Shown: positions 47,539 through 55,625 of the stretch, one piece after another | Layout of the letters: every line of letters starts with the position of its first letter | Position numbering within the stretch: the first letter of the stretch is position 1 | Assembly: GCF_003752175.1 (NCBI RefSeq) | Contig: NZ_RJVF01000009.1 | Coordinates: forward strand, 372,001 to 436,000 | From: Comamonas sp. BIGb0124 | Lineage (GTDB): Bacteria > Pseudomonadota > Gammaproteobacteria > Burkholderiales > Burkholderiaceae_C | Direction of reading: 5' to 3' | Length of the DNA: 64,000 bases | Position numbers and translations under genes: made by a program | The notes under the pieces: generated by a model | Database searches by the model: none | What the model was told of the DNA's origin: nothing | The model's input: only the letters and a program-made list of their open reading frames with translations

Positions 47539-47886
47539 TCAGCTGCACAGGTAGACGGTGCCGTCGCGCTCCTGCACGGCATAGGTGCGCAGCGGCGTGT
47601 CCGGATTCTCGAGGCAGGCACCCGTGCGCAACTGATAGTGGTGCTTGTAGATGGGCGAGGCCACCACGGGCTCGCCGCCGAGGTCGCCGACGATGCCGCG
47701 CGAAAGCACGTTGGCGCCGCTGTTGGGATCATGGTTGTCGATGGCGTACAGGCGGTCGCCGGCCAGCCGGAAGATGGCCACCTGCCGTCCTGCCAGCAGG
47801 GCGCAGACGCCGGTATCCGGCCAGATGTCGTCGAGCCGGCAGATGGCTTTCCAGTTGTCGGATGGGAGTGTTGCGGCTGCGGTCAT
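47539..47886 (-). CDS. nirD: Nitrite reductase small subunit NirD
   Basis: The 115-residue protein has the Rieske-like fold of NirD (WKAICRLDDIWPDTGVCALLAGRQVAIF, YAIDNHDPNSGANVLSRGIVGD, YKHHYQLRTGACLENP). As in other NirD proteins, the cysteine-histidine pairs of true Rieske proteins are absent. AGGA lies 8 bases before the ATG at 47886; longer readings enter the leader RNA. It is the first gene after the ANTAR leader. The large catalytic subunit NirB, normally encoded just before it, is not in this window. Confidence 0.93.
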   Translation of the reverse strand: MTAAATLPSDNWKAICRLDDIWPDTGVCALLAGRQVAIFRLAGDRLYAIDNHDPNSGANVLSRGIVGDLGGEPVVASPIYKHHYQLRTGACLENPDTPLRTYAVQERDGTVYLCS

Positions 47887-47951
47887 GGGGGATGTCCTGG
47901 AATTCGGCCCCGCTCTGAGGCGGGGCGGTGTGCGTATCGAGAGGCCCGTGG

Positions 47952-48012
47952 AAATAAAAAAAGGCGTCCGCAGCACGACCATCCCGAGGGACGGTGAACT
48001 GCGGACGCCTTT
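47952..48012 (-). terminator. Attenuator terminator in the nirD leader
   Basis: On the minus strand AAAGGCGTCCGCAG (48012-47999) pairs perfectly with CTGCGGACGCCTTT (47973-47960), and the T-rich run continues to 47952. It lies in the leader, 66 bases before nirD, so it must be read through for expression. Its 5' arm shares bases with the ANTAR P2 hairpin. Confidence 0.88.
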
Positions 48013-48044
48013 GTCCTTGAAACCGCACGACGCCGTTGCCATGC
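48003..48044 (-). ncRNA. ANTAR-type antitermination RNA in the nirD leader
   Basis: Two hexaloop hairpins lie in tandem on the minus strand. P1 (48044-48025) is GCATGGC-AACGGC-GTCGTGC with two wobble pairs. P2 (48016-48003) is GGAC-AAAGGC-GTCC. Both loops have A at position 1 and G at position 4, the signature of RNA bound by ANTAR domains. P2 overlaps the 5' arm of the terminator, so the two folds exclude each other. A NIT-ANTAR protein is encoded at 54177-55514. Confidence 0.85.
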
Positions 48045-48064
48045 CTGTTCCATGCCTCATGACA

Positions 48065-48080
48065 AGCAAGTTCGATGCCA
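48065..48080 (-). promoter_or_regulatory. Sigma-54-like promoter of the nirD-nasA operon
   Basis: On the minus strand TGGCATCGAACTTGCT has GG and GC exactly ten bases apart and an intact TTGCT. The RNA would begin about ten bases before the ANTAR P1 hairpin. A possible NtrC-like inverted repeat TGCACGGCCCGGTTGCA lies just upstream at 48096-48112. Confidence 0.65.
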
Positions 48081-48114
48081 TGCCCGATTCACGGGTGCAC
48101 GGCCCGGTTGCACG

Positions 48115-48140
48115 AGAAAGGCCTCGTGCCGAGGCCTTTC
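48115..48140. terminator. Hairpin downstream of nrtC
   Basis: GAAAGGCCTCG (48116-48126) and CGAGGCCTTTC (48130-48140) form an 11-bp perfect stem with a three-base loop. It lies between the nrtC stop and the nirD promoter and probably ends nrtABC transcription, although the following T run is only TTTC. Confidence 0.6.
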
Positions 48141-48225
48141 ATGAATGGGATTGGTGCATGGGCGATCCAAGATGGTGCCTGCGCCGGCCCCGATCCGGAG
48201 CCGCCGCGGCTGCGCCCGCGGACGT

Positions 48226-49029
48226 TCAGGCCGCCTTCTCGACGTGGCCTTGCCGGGTGTACAGGAAATCGATCACGGCCTTGCGGTAGTGCTGGTAGCG
48301 GCTGTCCTCTGCCAGGCTCACGCGGTCGCGCGGCCGCGGAAGCTCGACGCGCAGCACTTCGCCGATGGTCGCGGCCGGGCCATTCGTCATCATCACGATC
48401 TTGTCCGAGAGCAGCACGGCTTCGTCCACATCGTGCGTGACCATCACCACCGTCGACTGCGTCTGCGCCACGATGCCGAGCAGTTCGTCCTGCAGCTTGG
48501 CGCGGGTCAAGGCATCGAGCGCGCCGAAGGGTTCGTCCATCAGCAGCACCTTGGGCTCCATCGACAGGGCCCGGGCGATGCCCACGCGCTGCTTCATGCC
48601 GCCCGAGATCTCGCCGGGCCGCTTGTGTGCGGCATGCGACAGGCCCACCATCGCCAGGGCCGCCGCCGTGCGGGCCTTGAGCCGTGCCTTCGATTCGGTC
48701 TTGCCGAACACCCGTTCCACGGCCAGGTGGATATTGCCTTCGCATGTCATCCAGGGCAGCAGCGAATGGTTCTGGAACACCATGGCGCGATCCGGACCCG
48801 GTCCCGCGATCTCCTTGCCGGCGGCGATCAGCGTGCCCTGCGTCGGCAGGGTCAGGCCGGCGATCAGGTTGAGCAGCGTCGATTTGCCGCAGCCCGAGTG
48901 GCCGATCAGCGCCACGAACTCGCCCTTGGCCACGTCCAGGTCGATCTCGCGCAGGGCCGGGAAATTGCCCTTCGCGGTCTTGAAGGTCTGTGCGACGTTG
49001 CGGATCTCGATGTATTTGCCGTCGTTCAT
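48226..49029 (-). CDS. nrtC: Nitrate/nitrite ABC transporter ATP-binding protein
   Basis: The 267-residue ATPase has Walker A GHSGCGKST, Q-loop MVFQNHSLLPWMT, signature [15 protein letters not shown], Walker B VLLMDEPFGALD and HDVDEAVLLSDKI. It is of the single-domain NrtD/NasD type and lacks the NrtA-like regulatory C-terminal domain of cyanobacterial NrtC. GAGGAGACGACC precedes the ATG, 10 bases after nrtB. It is the last gene of the nrtABC operon. The symbol nasD is also used for such genes. Confidence 0.92.
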   Translation of the reverse strand: MNDGKYIEIRNVAQTFKTAKGNFPALREIDLDVAKGEFVALIGHSGCGKSTLLNLIAGLTLPTQGTLIAAGKEIAGPGPDRAMVFQNHSLLPWMTCEGNIHLAVERVFGKTESKARLKARTAAALAMVGLSHAAHKRPGEISGGMKQRVGIARALSMEPKVLLMDEPFGALDALTRAKLQDELLGIVAQTQSTVVMVTHDVDEAVLLSDKIVMMTNGPAATIGEVLRVELPRPRDRVSLAEDSRYQHYRKAVIDFLYTRQGHVEKAA

Positions 49030-49039
49030 GGTCGTCTCC

Positions 49040-50029
49040 TCAGGCCTTGCTGTCTTCGAAGGTGAATGCCGATGCCAGCTTGACCAGCGCCGCCTCGAGC
49101 ACCAGGCCGACGATGCCGATCACGAAGATGGCGATGATGATGTGCGCGACATTGAGGTTGTTCCACTCGTCCCACACCCAGAAGCCGATGCCCACGCCGC
49201 CCGTCAGCATCTCGGCGGCCACGATCACCAGCCAGGCGGTGCCCACGGCCAGCCGCACGCCGGTGAGCATGTAGGGCAGCACGGCCGGCAGCAGGATCTG
49301 CGTGGCGATCTTCCATTCCGACAGATCGAGCACCCGGGCCACGTTCATGTAATCCTGCGGCACCCGCTGGACCCCCACGGCCGTGTTGATCACCATCGGC
49401 CAGATCGAGCAGATGAAGATGGTCCAGATGGCCGCCGGATCGGCCGACTTGAACACCAGCAGCCCGATCGGCAGCCAGGCCAGGGGCGAGACCGGGCGCA
49501 GCAGGCTGATGAGCGGATTGAACATGCGCGAGAGAAAGGTGAAGCGGCCGATCGCGAATCCGAGCGGAATCCCCACCAGCGCGGCCAGCCCGAAGCCCAG
49601 ACCGACGCGCTGCAGCGACGCCAGTACGTTCCAGCCGATGCCCTGGTCGTTGGGCCCGGCGCGGTAGAAGGGATCGGCAAACAGCGTCACGGCCGCACCC
49701 CAGGTCTCGACCGGACCGGGGATGCCGCCGCCCGTCTGGGCCACCAGCTCCCACACCAGCGCCAGCAGCGCGATGCCCAGCGCGGGCGGAAGCAGGCGCA
49801 TGGCCAGTCGGTGCAGGCCGGCCAGCAGGGCCGGGCGGGGAGGGCTGTCGGCAGTGACCGCCGCAGCGGTCGGCATGGTGGGAAGGGCGGCCATGGCGCA
49901 GGCGCTTTCGTCGGAGGTTGAGGGCGAAGCCGGACGGACGGCTGGCGCCTTGTTGTGAAGCGCCGCGCCGGGGCCCTTGGGCTCGGTGGCGAGGGGGTCC
50001 AGGGGACCGTGGAAGACTGCACTGACCAT
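49040..50029 (-). CDS. nrtB: Nitrate/nitrite ABC transporter permease
   Basis: The 329-residue inner-membrane permease has a long hydrophilic N-terminus (about 70 residues) before the first of six helices. NrtB features are WGAAVTLFADPFYRAGPNDQG, LRPVSPLAWLPIGLLVFKSA, the coupling-loop region NVARVLDLSEWKIATQILLPA and EMLTGGVGIGFWVWDEWN. AGGAG is six bases before the ATG. It pairs with nrtC and the NrtA binding protein for high-affinity nitrate uptake. Confidence 0.94.
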   Translation of the reverse strand: MVSAVFHGPLDPLATEPKGPGAALHNKAPAVRPASPSTSDESACAMAALPTMPTAAAVTADSPPRPALLAGLHRLAMRLLPPALGIALLALVWELVAQTGGGIPGPVETWGAAVTLFADPFYRAGPNDQGIGWNVLASLQRVGLGFGLAALVGIPLGFAIGRFTFLSRMFNPLISLLRPVSPLAWLPIGLLVFKSADPAAIWTIFICSIWPMVINTAVGVQRVPQDYMNVARVLDLSEWKIATQILLPAVLPYMLTGVRLAVGTAWLVIVAAEMLTGGVGIGFWVWDEWNNLNVAHIIIAIFVIGIVGLVLEAALVKLASAFTFEDSKA

Positions 50030-50087
50030 GTCTGGCTCCTGGTGAGAACGAGGAAGAGGTGTCCGCCGGCTGGCGAACTTGCAAGGA

Positions 50088-51350
50088 TCAGGCCTTGATC
50101 GCGAACGAGTCGGCGTAGGCCTTGGGGTTCTTGCCGTCCCAGACCTTGCCGTCCATCAGCGTGCTGCTGCGCATGTCGGAGGCCGGCAGCGGCGCCTTGG
50201 CGGCGGCAGCGGCTTCCTTGTAGATGTCGATGCGGTTGACCTGCCGGGCCACGCCCACATAGTCCGGGTGCTCGGACAGCAGGCCCCAGCGCTTGTGCTG
50301 GGTGAGGAACCACATGCCGTCCGAGAGATAGGGGAAGGACGTCGCGCCGTCGCCGTAGAAACGCATGGGGTGCTTGTCGTCCCAGCTCTTGCCCAGGCCG
50401 TTGCTGTATTTGCCCTGGATGCGGCTTTCGATCGCCTCCACGCTGGTGTTCACATACGAACGCGTGGCGATGGTCTTGGCCATTTCGCTGCGGTTGGCCG
50501 CGCTGGCATCGATCCATTTGCCGGCCTCGATGATGGCCGCCGTCACGGCGCGAGCCGTGTTGGGATGGGCTTTCACGAAGTCGCCGGTCGTGCCCAGCAC
50601 CTTTTCGGGGTGATCGGGCCAGATGTCCTGCGTGGTGGTCGCCGTCACGCCGATCTTGTCGAGGATGGCGCGTTCGCCCCAGGGTTCGCCGACGCAGAAG
50701 CCGTCCATGTTGCCCACCCGCATGTTGGCCACCATCTGGGGAGGCGGGACCACGATGTTCTTGACGTCCTTGAACGGATCGATGCCCGCGCTGGCCAGCC
50801 AGTAGTACAGCCACATGGCATGGGTGCCGGTGGGGAAGGTCTGCGCGAAGGTGTACTCGCGGGGCTCGCTCTTGATCAGCTTGGCCAGGCTGGCGCCGTC
50901 GACCGCGCCCTTGTCGGCCAGTTTCTGCGACAGGGTGATGGCCTGGCCGTTGTTGTTGAGCGTCATCAACGTGGCCATCTCCTTCTTGGGACCGCCCACG
51001 CCCAGGTGCACGCCGTAGATCAAGCCGTACAGCACGTGCGCCATGTCGAGCTCGCCGTTGACCAGCTTGTCGCGCACGCCGGCCCAGCTCGCTTCTTTCG
51101 AGGGCACGATGGTCACGCCGTACTTCTTGTCGATGCCCAGCACCGAGGCCATGACCACGCTGGCGCAATCGGTCAGGGGGATGAAGCCGATCTTGACCTC
51201 CTGCTTCTCGGGTTTGTCCGAGCCGGCCGCCCACACGCCGTGGTGGCCGAGGCTGGAGAACAGGGCCGCACCGCCGAGCGCGGCCGAGCGCCGGATGAAC
51301 TGGCGGCGCTGTGGCTGGACGGGGGGCGTGGGCGGGTGGGGCTGTGTCAT
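50088..51350 (-). CDS. nrtA: Nitrate-binding periplasmic protein
   Basis: The 420-residue solute-binding protein has a twin-arginine type signal (QRRQFIRRSAALGGAALF) and ends near VWAAG. The NrtA/NasF fold follows: KIGFIPLTDCASVVMASVLG, SKEASWAGVRDKLVNGELDM, FPTGTHAMWLYYWLASAG and FCVGEPWGERAI. Nitrate is bound in the family by residues of the last two blocks. GGAG lies 9 bases before the ATG at 51350. It is the first gene of nrtABC, behind an ANTAR leader and a sigma-54-like promoter. Confidence 0.95.
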   Translation of the reverse strand: MTQPHPPTPPVQPQRRQFIRRSAALGGAALFSSLGHHGVWAAGSDKPEKQEVKIGFIPLTDCASVVMASVLGIDKKYGVTIVPSKEASWAGVRDKLVNGELDMAHVLYGLIYGVHLGVGGPKKEMATLMTLNNNGQAITLSQKLADKGAVDGASLAKLIKSEPREYTFAQTFPTGTHAMWLYYWLASAGIDPFKDVKNIVVPPPQMVANMRVGNMDGFCVGEPWGERAILDKIGVTATTTQDIWPDHPEKVLGTTGDFVKAHPNTARAVTAAIIEAGKWIDASAANRSEMAKTIATRSYVNTSVEAIESRIQGKYSNGLGKSWDDKHPMRFYGDGATSFPYLSDGMWFLTQHKRWGLLSEHPDYVGVARQVNRIDIYKEAAAAAKAPLPASDMRSSTLMDGKVWDGKNPKAYADSFAIKA

Positions 51351-51395
51351 GAAACGCACTCCTGGCTGGGCAAACGGGGAAGAAAAGAGAACCGG

Positions 51396-51458
51396 AAAAA
51401 CAAAAACGGCGCCCATCGACCGCACGCCTCGAAGGGCGAGCAGCCAATGGACGCCGTT
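51396..51458 (-). terminator. Attenuator terminator in the nrtA leader
   Basis: On the minus strand AACGGCGTCCAT (51458-51447) pairs with ATGGGCGCCGTT (51416-51405) with one G-U pair, followed by TTTTTGTTTTT. It lies 46 bases before nrtA and must be read through. The 5' arm includes the loop and one strand of the P2 antiterminator hairpin. Confidence 0.88.
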
Positions 51459-51500
51459 GTCCAAAGTGTCGAGAGGCCGATGCCCATACGCTGGGCACCG
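51448..51500 (-). ncRNA. ANTAR-type antitermination RNA in the nrtA leader
   Basis: P2 (51463-51448) reads TGGAC-AACGGC-GTCCA on the minus strand, a five-base-pair stem with a hexaloop having A1 and G4. P1 (51500-51478) is an eight-base-pair stem with loop AGCGTAT, which keeps A1 and G4 but has seven bases. P2 and the terminator stem are mutually exclusive. The GGAC-AANGGC-GTCC core is shared with the nirD leader. Confidence 0.82.
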
Positions 51501-51555
51501 ACGACGGGTGTCACGTGTCGGTCCGACCGCCTTTGGCCGGTGACGCAGCCAGATC

Positions 51556-51571
51556 AGCAAATTGCGTGCCA
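51556..51571 (-). promoter_or_regulatory. Sigma-54 promoter of nrtABC
   Basis: On the minus strand TGGCACGCAATTTGCT matches the sigma-54 consensus at -24 (TGGCACG) and -12 (TTGCT), with GG and GC ten bases apart. Transcription would start near 51544, giving a leader that contains both ANTAR hairpins. Confidence 0.82.
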
Positions 51572-51686
51572 TGGCGGTATGCCCCGGGAAACCCTCGCCA
51601 GACCCCTTCGGGCACCGGAAAACCGCCCCGGCGGCCCAGCGCGGTGCATCGATGCTGGCCCGTGGTGCAGGCCTGGGGGCCGAGCG

Positions 51687-51703
51687 GGCACGCCGCCGGT
51701 GCA
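51687..51703. promoter_or_regulatory. NtrC-like site upstream of nrtA
   Basis: GGCACGCCGCCGGTGCA contains GCAC-N7-GTGC symmetry and departs from the NtrC consensus at two flanking bases. Its centre is about 150 bases upstream of the predicted sigma-54 start, a normal enhancer distance. Confidence 0.45.
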
Positions 51704-51954
51704 TGGTTGTTGTAGGCCGTACACAGCCTGGCGATCGGCAAGGCAGGCAAGCTCAGGAAATAACCTGAACCGATGCGCGGTTCACATTAGCGCTTTATCA
51801 TTAAATTGGTGGGTCAAAGTGTCTGGCCTGCGTTGGCATGCGAGCCTGTGTCGATCCGACCTGTCTCGAGCCGTGCGCATCGTCCGCCTGGCCCGCCTGC
51901 AAACCAAGAAGCCCGGCCACTGTCGCATCGGGCCTGTCCTAGGGGGATCCTTCC

Positions 51955-54141
51955 ATGCTCAACGGCAGCTACAACAGCCTGTTGGTTCTTTTTTCGCTGG
52001 CCGTCGCCATCCTCGCGTCCTACACCGCGCTCGACCTGACGGGGCGCATCGCCACCACACACACCAGCGCGGCCCGTTGGTGGCTGACCGGCGGGGCGTG
52101 TGCCATGGGCATCGGCATCTGGTCCATGCATTTCATCGGCATGCTGGCTTTCGATCTGCCGATCGCCCTCGGTTACGACCCTCTGATCACCGTGGGCTCG
52201 CTGCTGCTGGCCATTGCCTCCTCGGCATTCGCCCTGTGGCTGGTCACCCAGCCCGATCTGCCGCCGGCGCGGCTGGCCGCCGGGGCGCTGCTCATGGGCA
52301 GCGGCGTCGCCGGCATGCACTACATGGGCATGGCGGCCATGCGCATGATGCCGGGCATCGTCTACGATCCCTGGCTGTTCGCCCTGTCCGTCGTCATCGC
52401 CATCGCCGCCTCGGGGACCGCGCTGTGGATGGCCTTCAAACTGCGCCACCGTGTCCGCCACGTGGGGGCCATGCGGGCTGCTGCGGCGTGCGTCATGGGC
52501 GTGGCCATCGTGGGCATGCACTACACCGGCATGGCCGCCGCCGACTTTCCTCTCGGCAGCATCTGCGGCGCCGCCGGTCCGGGCAACGGCACCGACGCCA
52601 ACTGGCTGGCCCTCACCATCATCGTGTCGACGCTGGCGGTGCTCGCCATCGCGCTCATCACCTCCGTCCTCGACCTGCGTCTCGAGTCGCGCACCTCCAT
52701 GCTGGCACGCTCGCTGGCCGACGCCAACCAGGAGCTGACCTACCTGGCCCTGCATGACAACCTCACCAAGCTGCCCAACCGGGTGCTGCTGGAAGACCGC
52801 CTGGGCCAGGCCATCGAGACCGCCCGCCGCGAGCGCACGCGTTTTGCGCTGATGTTCATGGACCTCGACGGCTTCAAGGCCGTCAACGACGCCTACGGCC
52901 ATCCCGTGGGCGACGAACTGCTGGTGCAGGTGGCCGCGCGCATCTCGGCCAACGTCCGCGCCAACGACACGGTGGCCCGGGTGGGCGGAGACGAATTCGT
53001 GCTGGTGGCCACGGTCGACGACCCCGCTGACGCGGCCACGCTGGCCGACAAGCTGATGGCCGTCATCCGCCAGCCCTATGCCGTGTCCGGCCATGCCTTC
53101 AACGTCTCGACCAGCATCGGCATTGCGGTCTACCCCGGCAACGGCGACACCCTGCACGAACTGCTGACCAATGCCGATGCGGCCATGTATCACGCCAAGG
53201 GGCAGGGCCGCAATGCCTACTGCTACTTCGAGGCGTCGATGAATGCCAACGTGCAGGATCAGGTGCTGCTGCTGCAGGACCTGCGCATGGCCATCGACCG
53301 GGGGCAGCTCGAACTGCACTACCAGCCCAAATTCGTCTCGCCCGACGGCCCCATCACCGGCGTCGAAGCGCTGCTGCGCTGGAGTCACCCGGTGCGAGGC
53401 ATGGTCGCGCCGGACCAGTTCATCGCGCTGGCCGAAAAGACCGGCTTCATCGTCGCCATCGGCGACTGGGTGCTCGACGAGGCCTGCCGGCAGATCGCCG
53501 AGTGGCGCAGCCAGGGCCGCGCCGACTGGACCATGGCCGTCAACCTCTCGGCGGTGCAGTTCGGCCACGCCGCCCTGATCGACACCGTGCGCGCCACGCT
53601 CGAGCGCCATGCGCTGCCGCCGTCCTGCCTGACGCTCGAGATCACCGAATCCACCGCCATGCGCGACGTCACGGCCAGCCTGGCCATCCTGCAGCAGTTG
53701 CACGACATGGGCGTGCGCATCTCGATCGACGACTTCGGCACCGGTTATTCCAGCCTGCTCTATCTCAAGCGGCTGCCGGCCAGCGAACTGAAAATCGACC
53801 GGGGCTTCGTCCGCGAGCTGGCGCGCGACACGGAAGATGCCGCCATCGTCTCGGCCATCGTCGCTTTGGGCCACACGCTCAATCTGAAAATCGTGGCCGA
53901 GGGCGTGGAGACCGCCGAACAGCAGGATTTCCTGACCCGGGTCGGCTGCGATGCCCTGCAGGGCTACCTGCTGGGCCGGCCCATGCCGGCGCACCGGTTT
54001 GCCGCGATCGAGAGCGTGCCCGACGTGCTCGCCGTGCGGGACGACGTTTTGCCGTCCACCCGCACCGCCGGGGAAGAAACCGGGCCCGGCGCCGCACCGT
54101 CCAGCACGGTGATCCTCGCCACGCCCGCCGCCCTGGCCTAG
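51955..54141 (+). CDS. MHYT-GGDEF-EAL cyclic-di-GMP protein
   Basis: The 728-residue inner-membrane protein has seven N-terminal helices with three MHYT repeats (MHFIGM near 58, then MHYMGM and MHYTGM), which may bind copper and sense a gas or redox signal. A GGDEF domain with an intact GGDEF motif (about 343-347) and an EAL domain with EALLRW (about 469), ITESTA and [10 protein letters not shown] follow. Both catalytic sets look complete, so it could make or degrade c-di-GMP. It is divergent from nrtA and convergent with the NIT-ANTAR gene. A functional link to nitrate is only positional. Its promoter is not clear. Confidence 0.92.
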   Translation: MLNGSYNSLLVLFSLAVAILASYTALDLTGRIATTHTSAARWWLTGGACAMGIGIWSMHFIGMLAFDLPIALGYDPLITVGSLLLAIASSAFALWLVTQPDLPPARLAAGALLMGSGVAGMHYMGMAAMRMMPGIVYDPWLFALSVVIAIAASGTALWMAFKLRHRVRHVGAMRAAAACVMGVAIVGMHYTGMAAADFPLGSICGAAGPGNGTDANWLALTIIVSTLAVLAIALITSVLDLRLESRTSMLARSLADANQELTYLALHDNLTKLPNRVLLEDRLGQAIETARRERTRFALMFMDLDGFKAVNDAYGHPVGDELLVQVAARISANVRANDTVARVGGDEFVLVATVDDPADAATLADKLMAVIRQPYAVSGHAFNVSTSIGIAVYPGNGDTLHELLTNADAAMYHAKGQGRNAYCYFEASMNANVQDQVLLLQDLRMAIDRGQLELHYQPKFVSPDGPITGVEALLRWSHPVRGMVAPDQFIALAEKTGFIVAIGDWVLDEACRQIAEWRSQGRADWTMAVNLSAVQFGHAALIDTVRATLERHALPPSCLTLEITESTAMRDVTASLAILQQLHDMGVRISIDDFGTGYSSLLYLKRLPASELKIDRGFVRELARDTEDAAIVSAIVALGHTLNLKIVAEGVETAEQQDFLTRVGCDALQGYLLGRPMPAHRFAAIESVPDVLAVRDDVLPSTRTAGEETGPGAAPSSTVILATPAALA

Positions 54142-54176
54142 GCGCCAGAAAAGACCGCCCTGACGGTGCGCAGGCT

Positions 54177-55514
54177 TCAGTTCTTGCCGGTCGTCAGGTA
54201 GTTTTCCAGCGCCAGCACCGACTCGGCGACCTCGATCAGCCGCCGGTTCTGCTCCATGGCCGTCTGGCGCAACATCCTGTAGGCCGCTTCTTCGGTCAAT
54301 TGGCGGTGGGCCATGAGCAGGCCCTTGGCACGTTCGACCACCTTGCGTTCGTGCAGTGCCGCACGCACGGTGTTGAGTTCGTCGCTCATGCTCTGCAGCC
54401 GGTGCGACTGTTCCTGCATCATCTCGAGAATGGCGCGCTCCATCTGCGGGCCGTAGCCGTGCAGGTTGCTCAGCACGCCGGCGCCGGCATTCGTGCCGGC
54501 CGACCGCACCGGGTCGCCGCTGTCGAAGAACGCCGCCAGCGGCACCGCTTCGGCTGCAGCCCCCGAAGCCGAGGGCGGTGCCGACGGCATGTCCTCCTGC
54601 TGCGCCAGCGCCTGCAGCACCCGCTCGTGCGCCAGCAGTTCGCCGCGCGCCTGGCTGATCTTCTGTTTGCACAACTGGCGCAGTTGCTGAGCCAGAAAGT
54701 CTTCCACCTGTTTCATCGCGTCGATGCGCCGGGTGCAGCAATCGAACCAGGACGTGCTCTGTTCGGCATCCAGCCGGCTGGCCTGGCCGGCCGTGCAGGC
54801 GATACGGCGCATGCGTTCGAGATCGGCCAGCGTCTGCCCCGCCTGGCTGGTGCGCCACAGCGACAGGGCCTCGTGGTCGGCAAAATTGCCGAAGGTCTGC
54901 AGGCAGCGCTCCTGTGCGTCGATCAGGTTCAGCAACTGCTGCTGCTGGGTGCTGCTGGCCTGGCCCGACGCGAAGATGGCCGCGCCGGCGGCACGTTCCT
55001 GCCCGGCAATCTCCTTGCCCTGCATGAAATTGAAATACGCCACCAGCAGGCGGGAGATCTCCGGATCGGTCGCGCTGTCGGCGGCCTCGAACACCACGGC
55101 CAGCAGGCTGGCGATCAGCTTGATATAGGCGGCGATCACCTCGCTCGGTGCCAGTGCCAGGCCATCCACGCGCTGGCGCAGGCCGGCCAGCGCGTCCAGG
55201 CCATGCAGGGCGTAGGCGATACGGCTGAACAGGCGCGCGCGGCTGCCCGGGTAACCGGCCTGCGGCTCGAGCTGGTCGAAGCAGGCGCGGGCATCGCGCA
55301 CGGCCTGGTCGCTGGCGGCGATCAAGCGGCGCCGTTGCTCGGCAAAACGCTGTCCGCCCGAGGCCACGAACAGGTTCGACGCACCGCGCTCGCGTTGCAG
55401 TTCGTGCACCAGTTGGCCCAGCACATGCGCCAGCGCACTGGTGCCGGCGAGTTGCTCGAGCTCGTCGATTTCGCATTGCCTGGCCGCAACCAGGAAGCTC
55501 AGTCCGGATTTCAT
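54177..55514 (-). CDS. nasR: NasR-type nitrate/nitrite-responsive antiterminator (NIT-ANTAR)
   Basis: The 445-residue cytoplasmic protein has an N-terminal NIT domain (about 25-300), the helical nitrate/nitrite sensor, with [18 protein letters not shown] and [19 protein letters not shown] as typical blocks. It ends with an ANTAR RNA-binding domain (about 380-435: [28 protein letters not shown]). Klebsiella NasR has the same layout (393 residues). On binding nitrate it should stabilise the hexaloop hairpins found before nrtA and nirD and prevent terminator formation. The ATG at 55514 gives MKSGLSFL. Confidence 0.94.
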   Translation of the reverse strand: MKSGLSFLVAARQCEIDELEQLAGTSALAHVLGQLVHELQRERGASNLFVASGGQRFAEQRRRLIAASDQAVRDARACFDQLEPQAGYPGSRARLFSRIAYALHGLDALAGLRQRVDGLALAPSEVIAAYIKLIASLLAVVFEAADSATDPEISRLLVAYFNFMQGKEIAGQERAAGAAIFASGQASSTQQQQLLNLIDAQERCLQTFGNFADHEALSLWRTSQAGQTLADLERMRRIACTAGQASRLDAEQSTSWFDCCTRRIDAMKQVEDFLAQQLRQLCKQKISQARGELLAHERVLQALAQQEDMPSAPPSASGAAAEAVPLAAFFDSGDPVRSAGTNAGAGVLSNLHGYGPQMERAILEMMQEQSHRLQSMSDELNTVRAALHERKVVERAKGLLMAHRQLTEEAAYRMLRQTAMEQNRRLIEVAESVLALENYLTTGKN

Positions 55515-55594
55515 TGTCGTGGGGTCACTCGGTCTGCAGAGGGGGGCGATCGGTCGCCGACCGCGAATCTGGCTGCATGTTATCCGCAGCCTGG

Positions 55595-55600
55595 GATAAT
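55595..55600 (+). promoter_or_regulatory. Candidate -10 of tsaD
   Basis: GATAAT lies 26 bases before the tsaD ATG in otherwise GC-rich sequence. No convincing -35 is found 16-18 bases upstream. Confidence 0.35.
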
Positions 55601-55625
55601 CCAGGCTTTGCAACATCCATGCCCC

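Noticed and set aside
43246-47997. 1583-residue plus-strand open frame opposite nasA
   Set aside because: High GC leaves the antisense frame open. Its composition (Gly, Arg, His, Gln rich) is typical of a shadow, while the minus strand has complete nitrate reductase and flavoprotein motifs.
48115-48140. Considered as a third ANTAR hairpin
   Set aside because: The loop has three bases and the stem is a perfect 11-bp palindrome; it lies upstream of the predicted nirD promoter and is better read as an nrtC terminator.
51753-51769. TCAGG-AAATAA-CCTGA hexaloop hairpin upstream of nrtA
   Set aside because: The loop lacks G at position 4 and it lies upstream of the predicted sigma-54 start, so it would not be in the leader RNA.
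51814-55476. 1220-residue minus-strand open frame
   Set aside because: Its residues opposite the GGDEF-EAL gene are antisense shadow, and those over 54.2-55.5 kb are out of frame with the real NIT-ANTAR protein.
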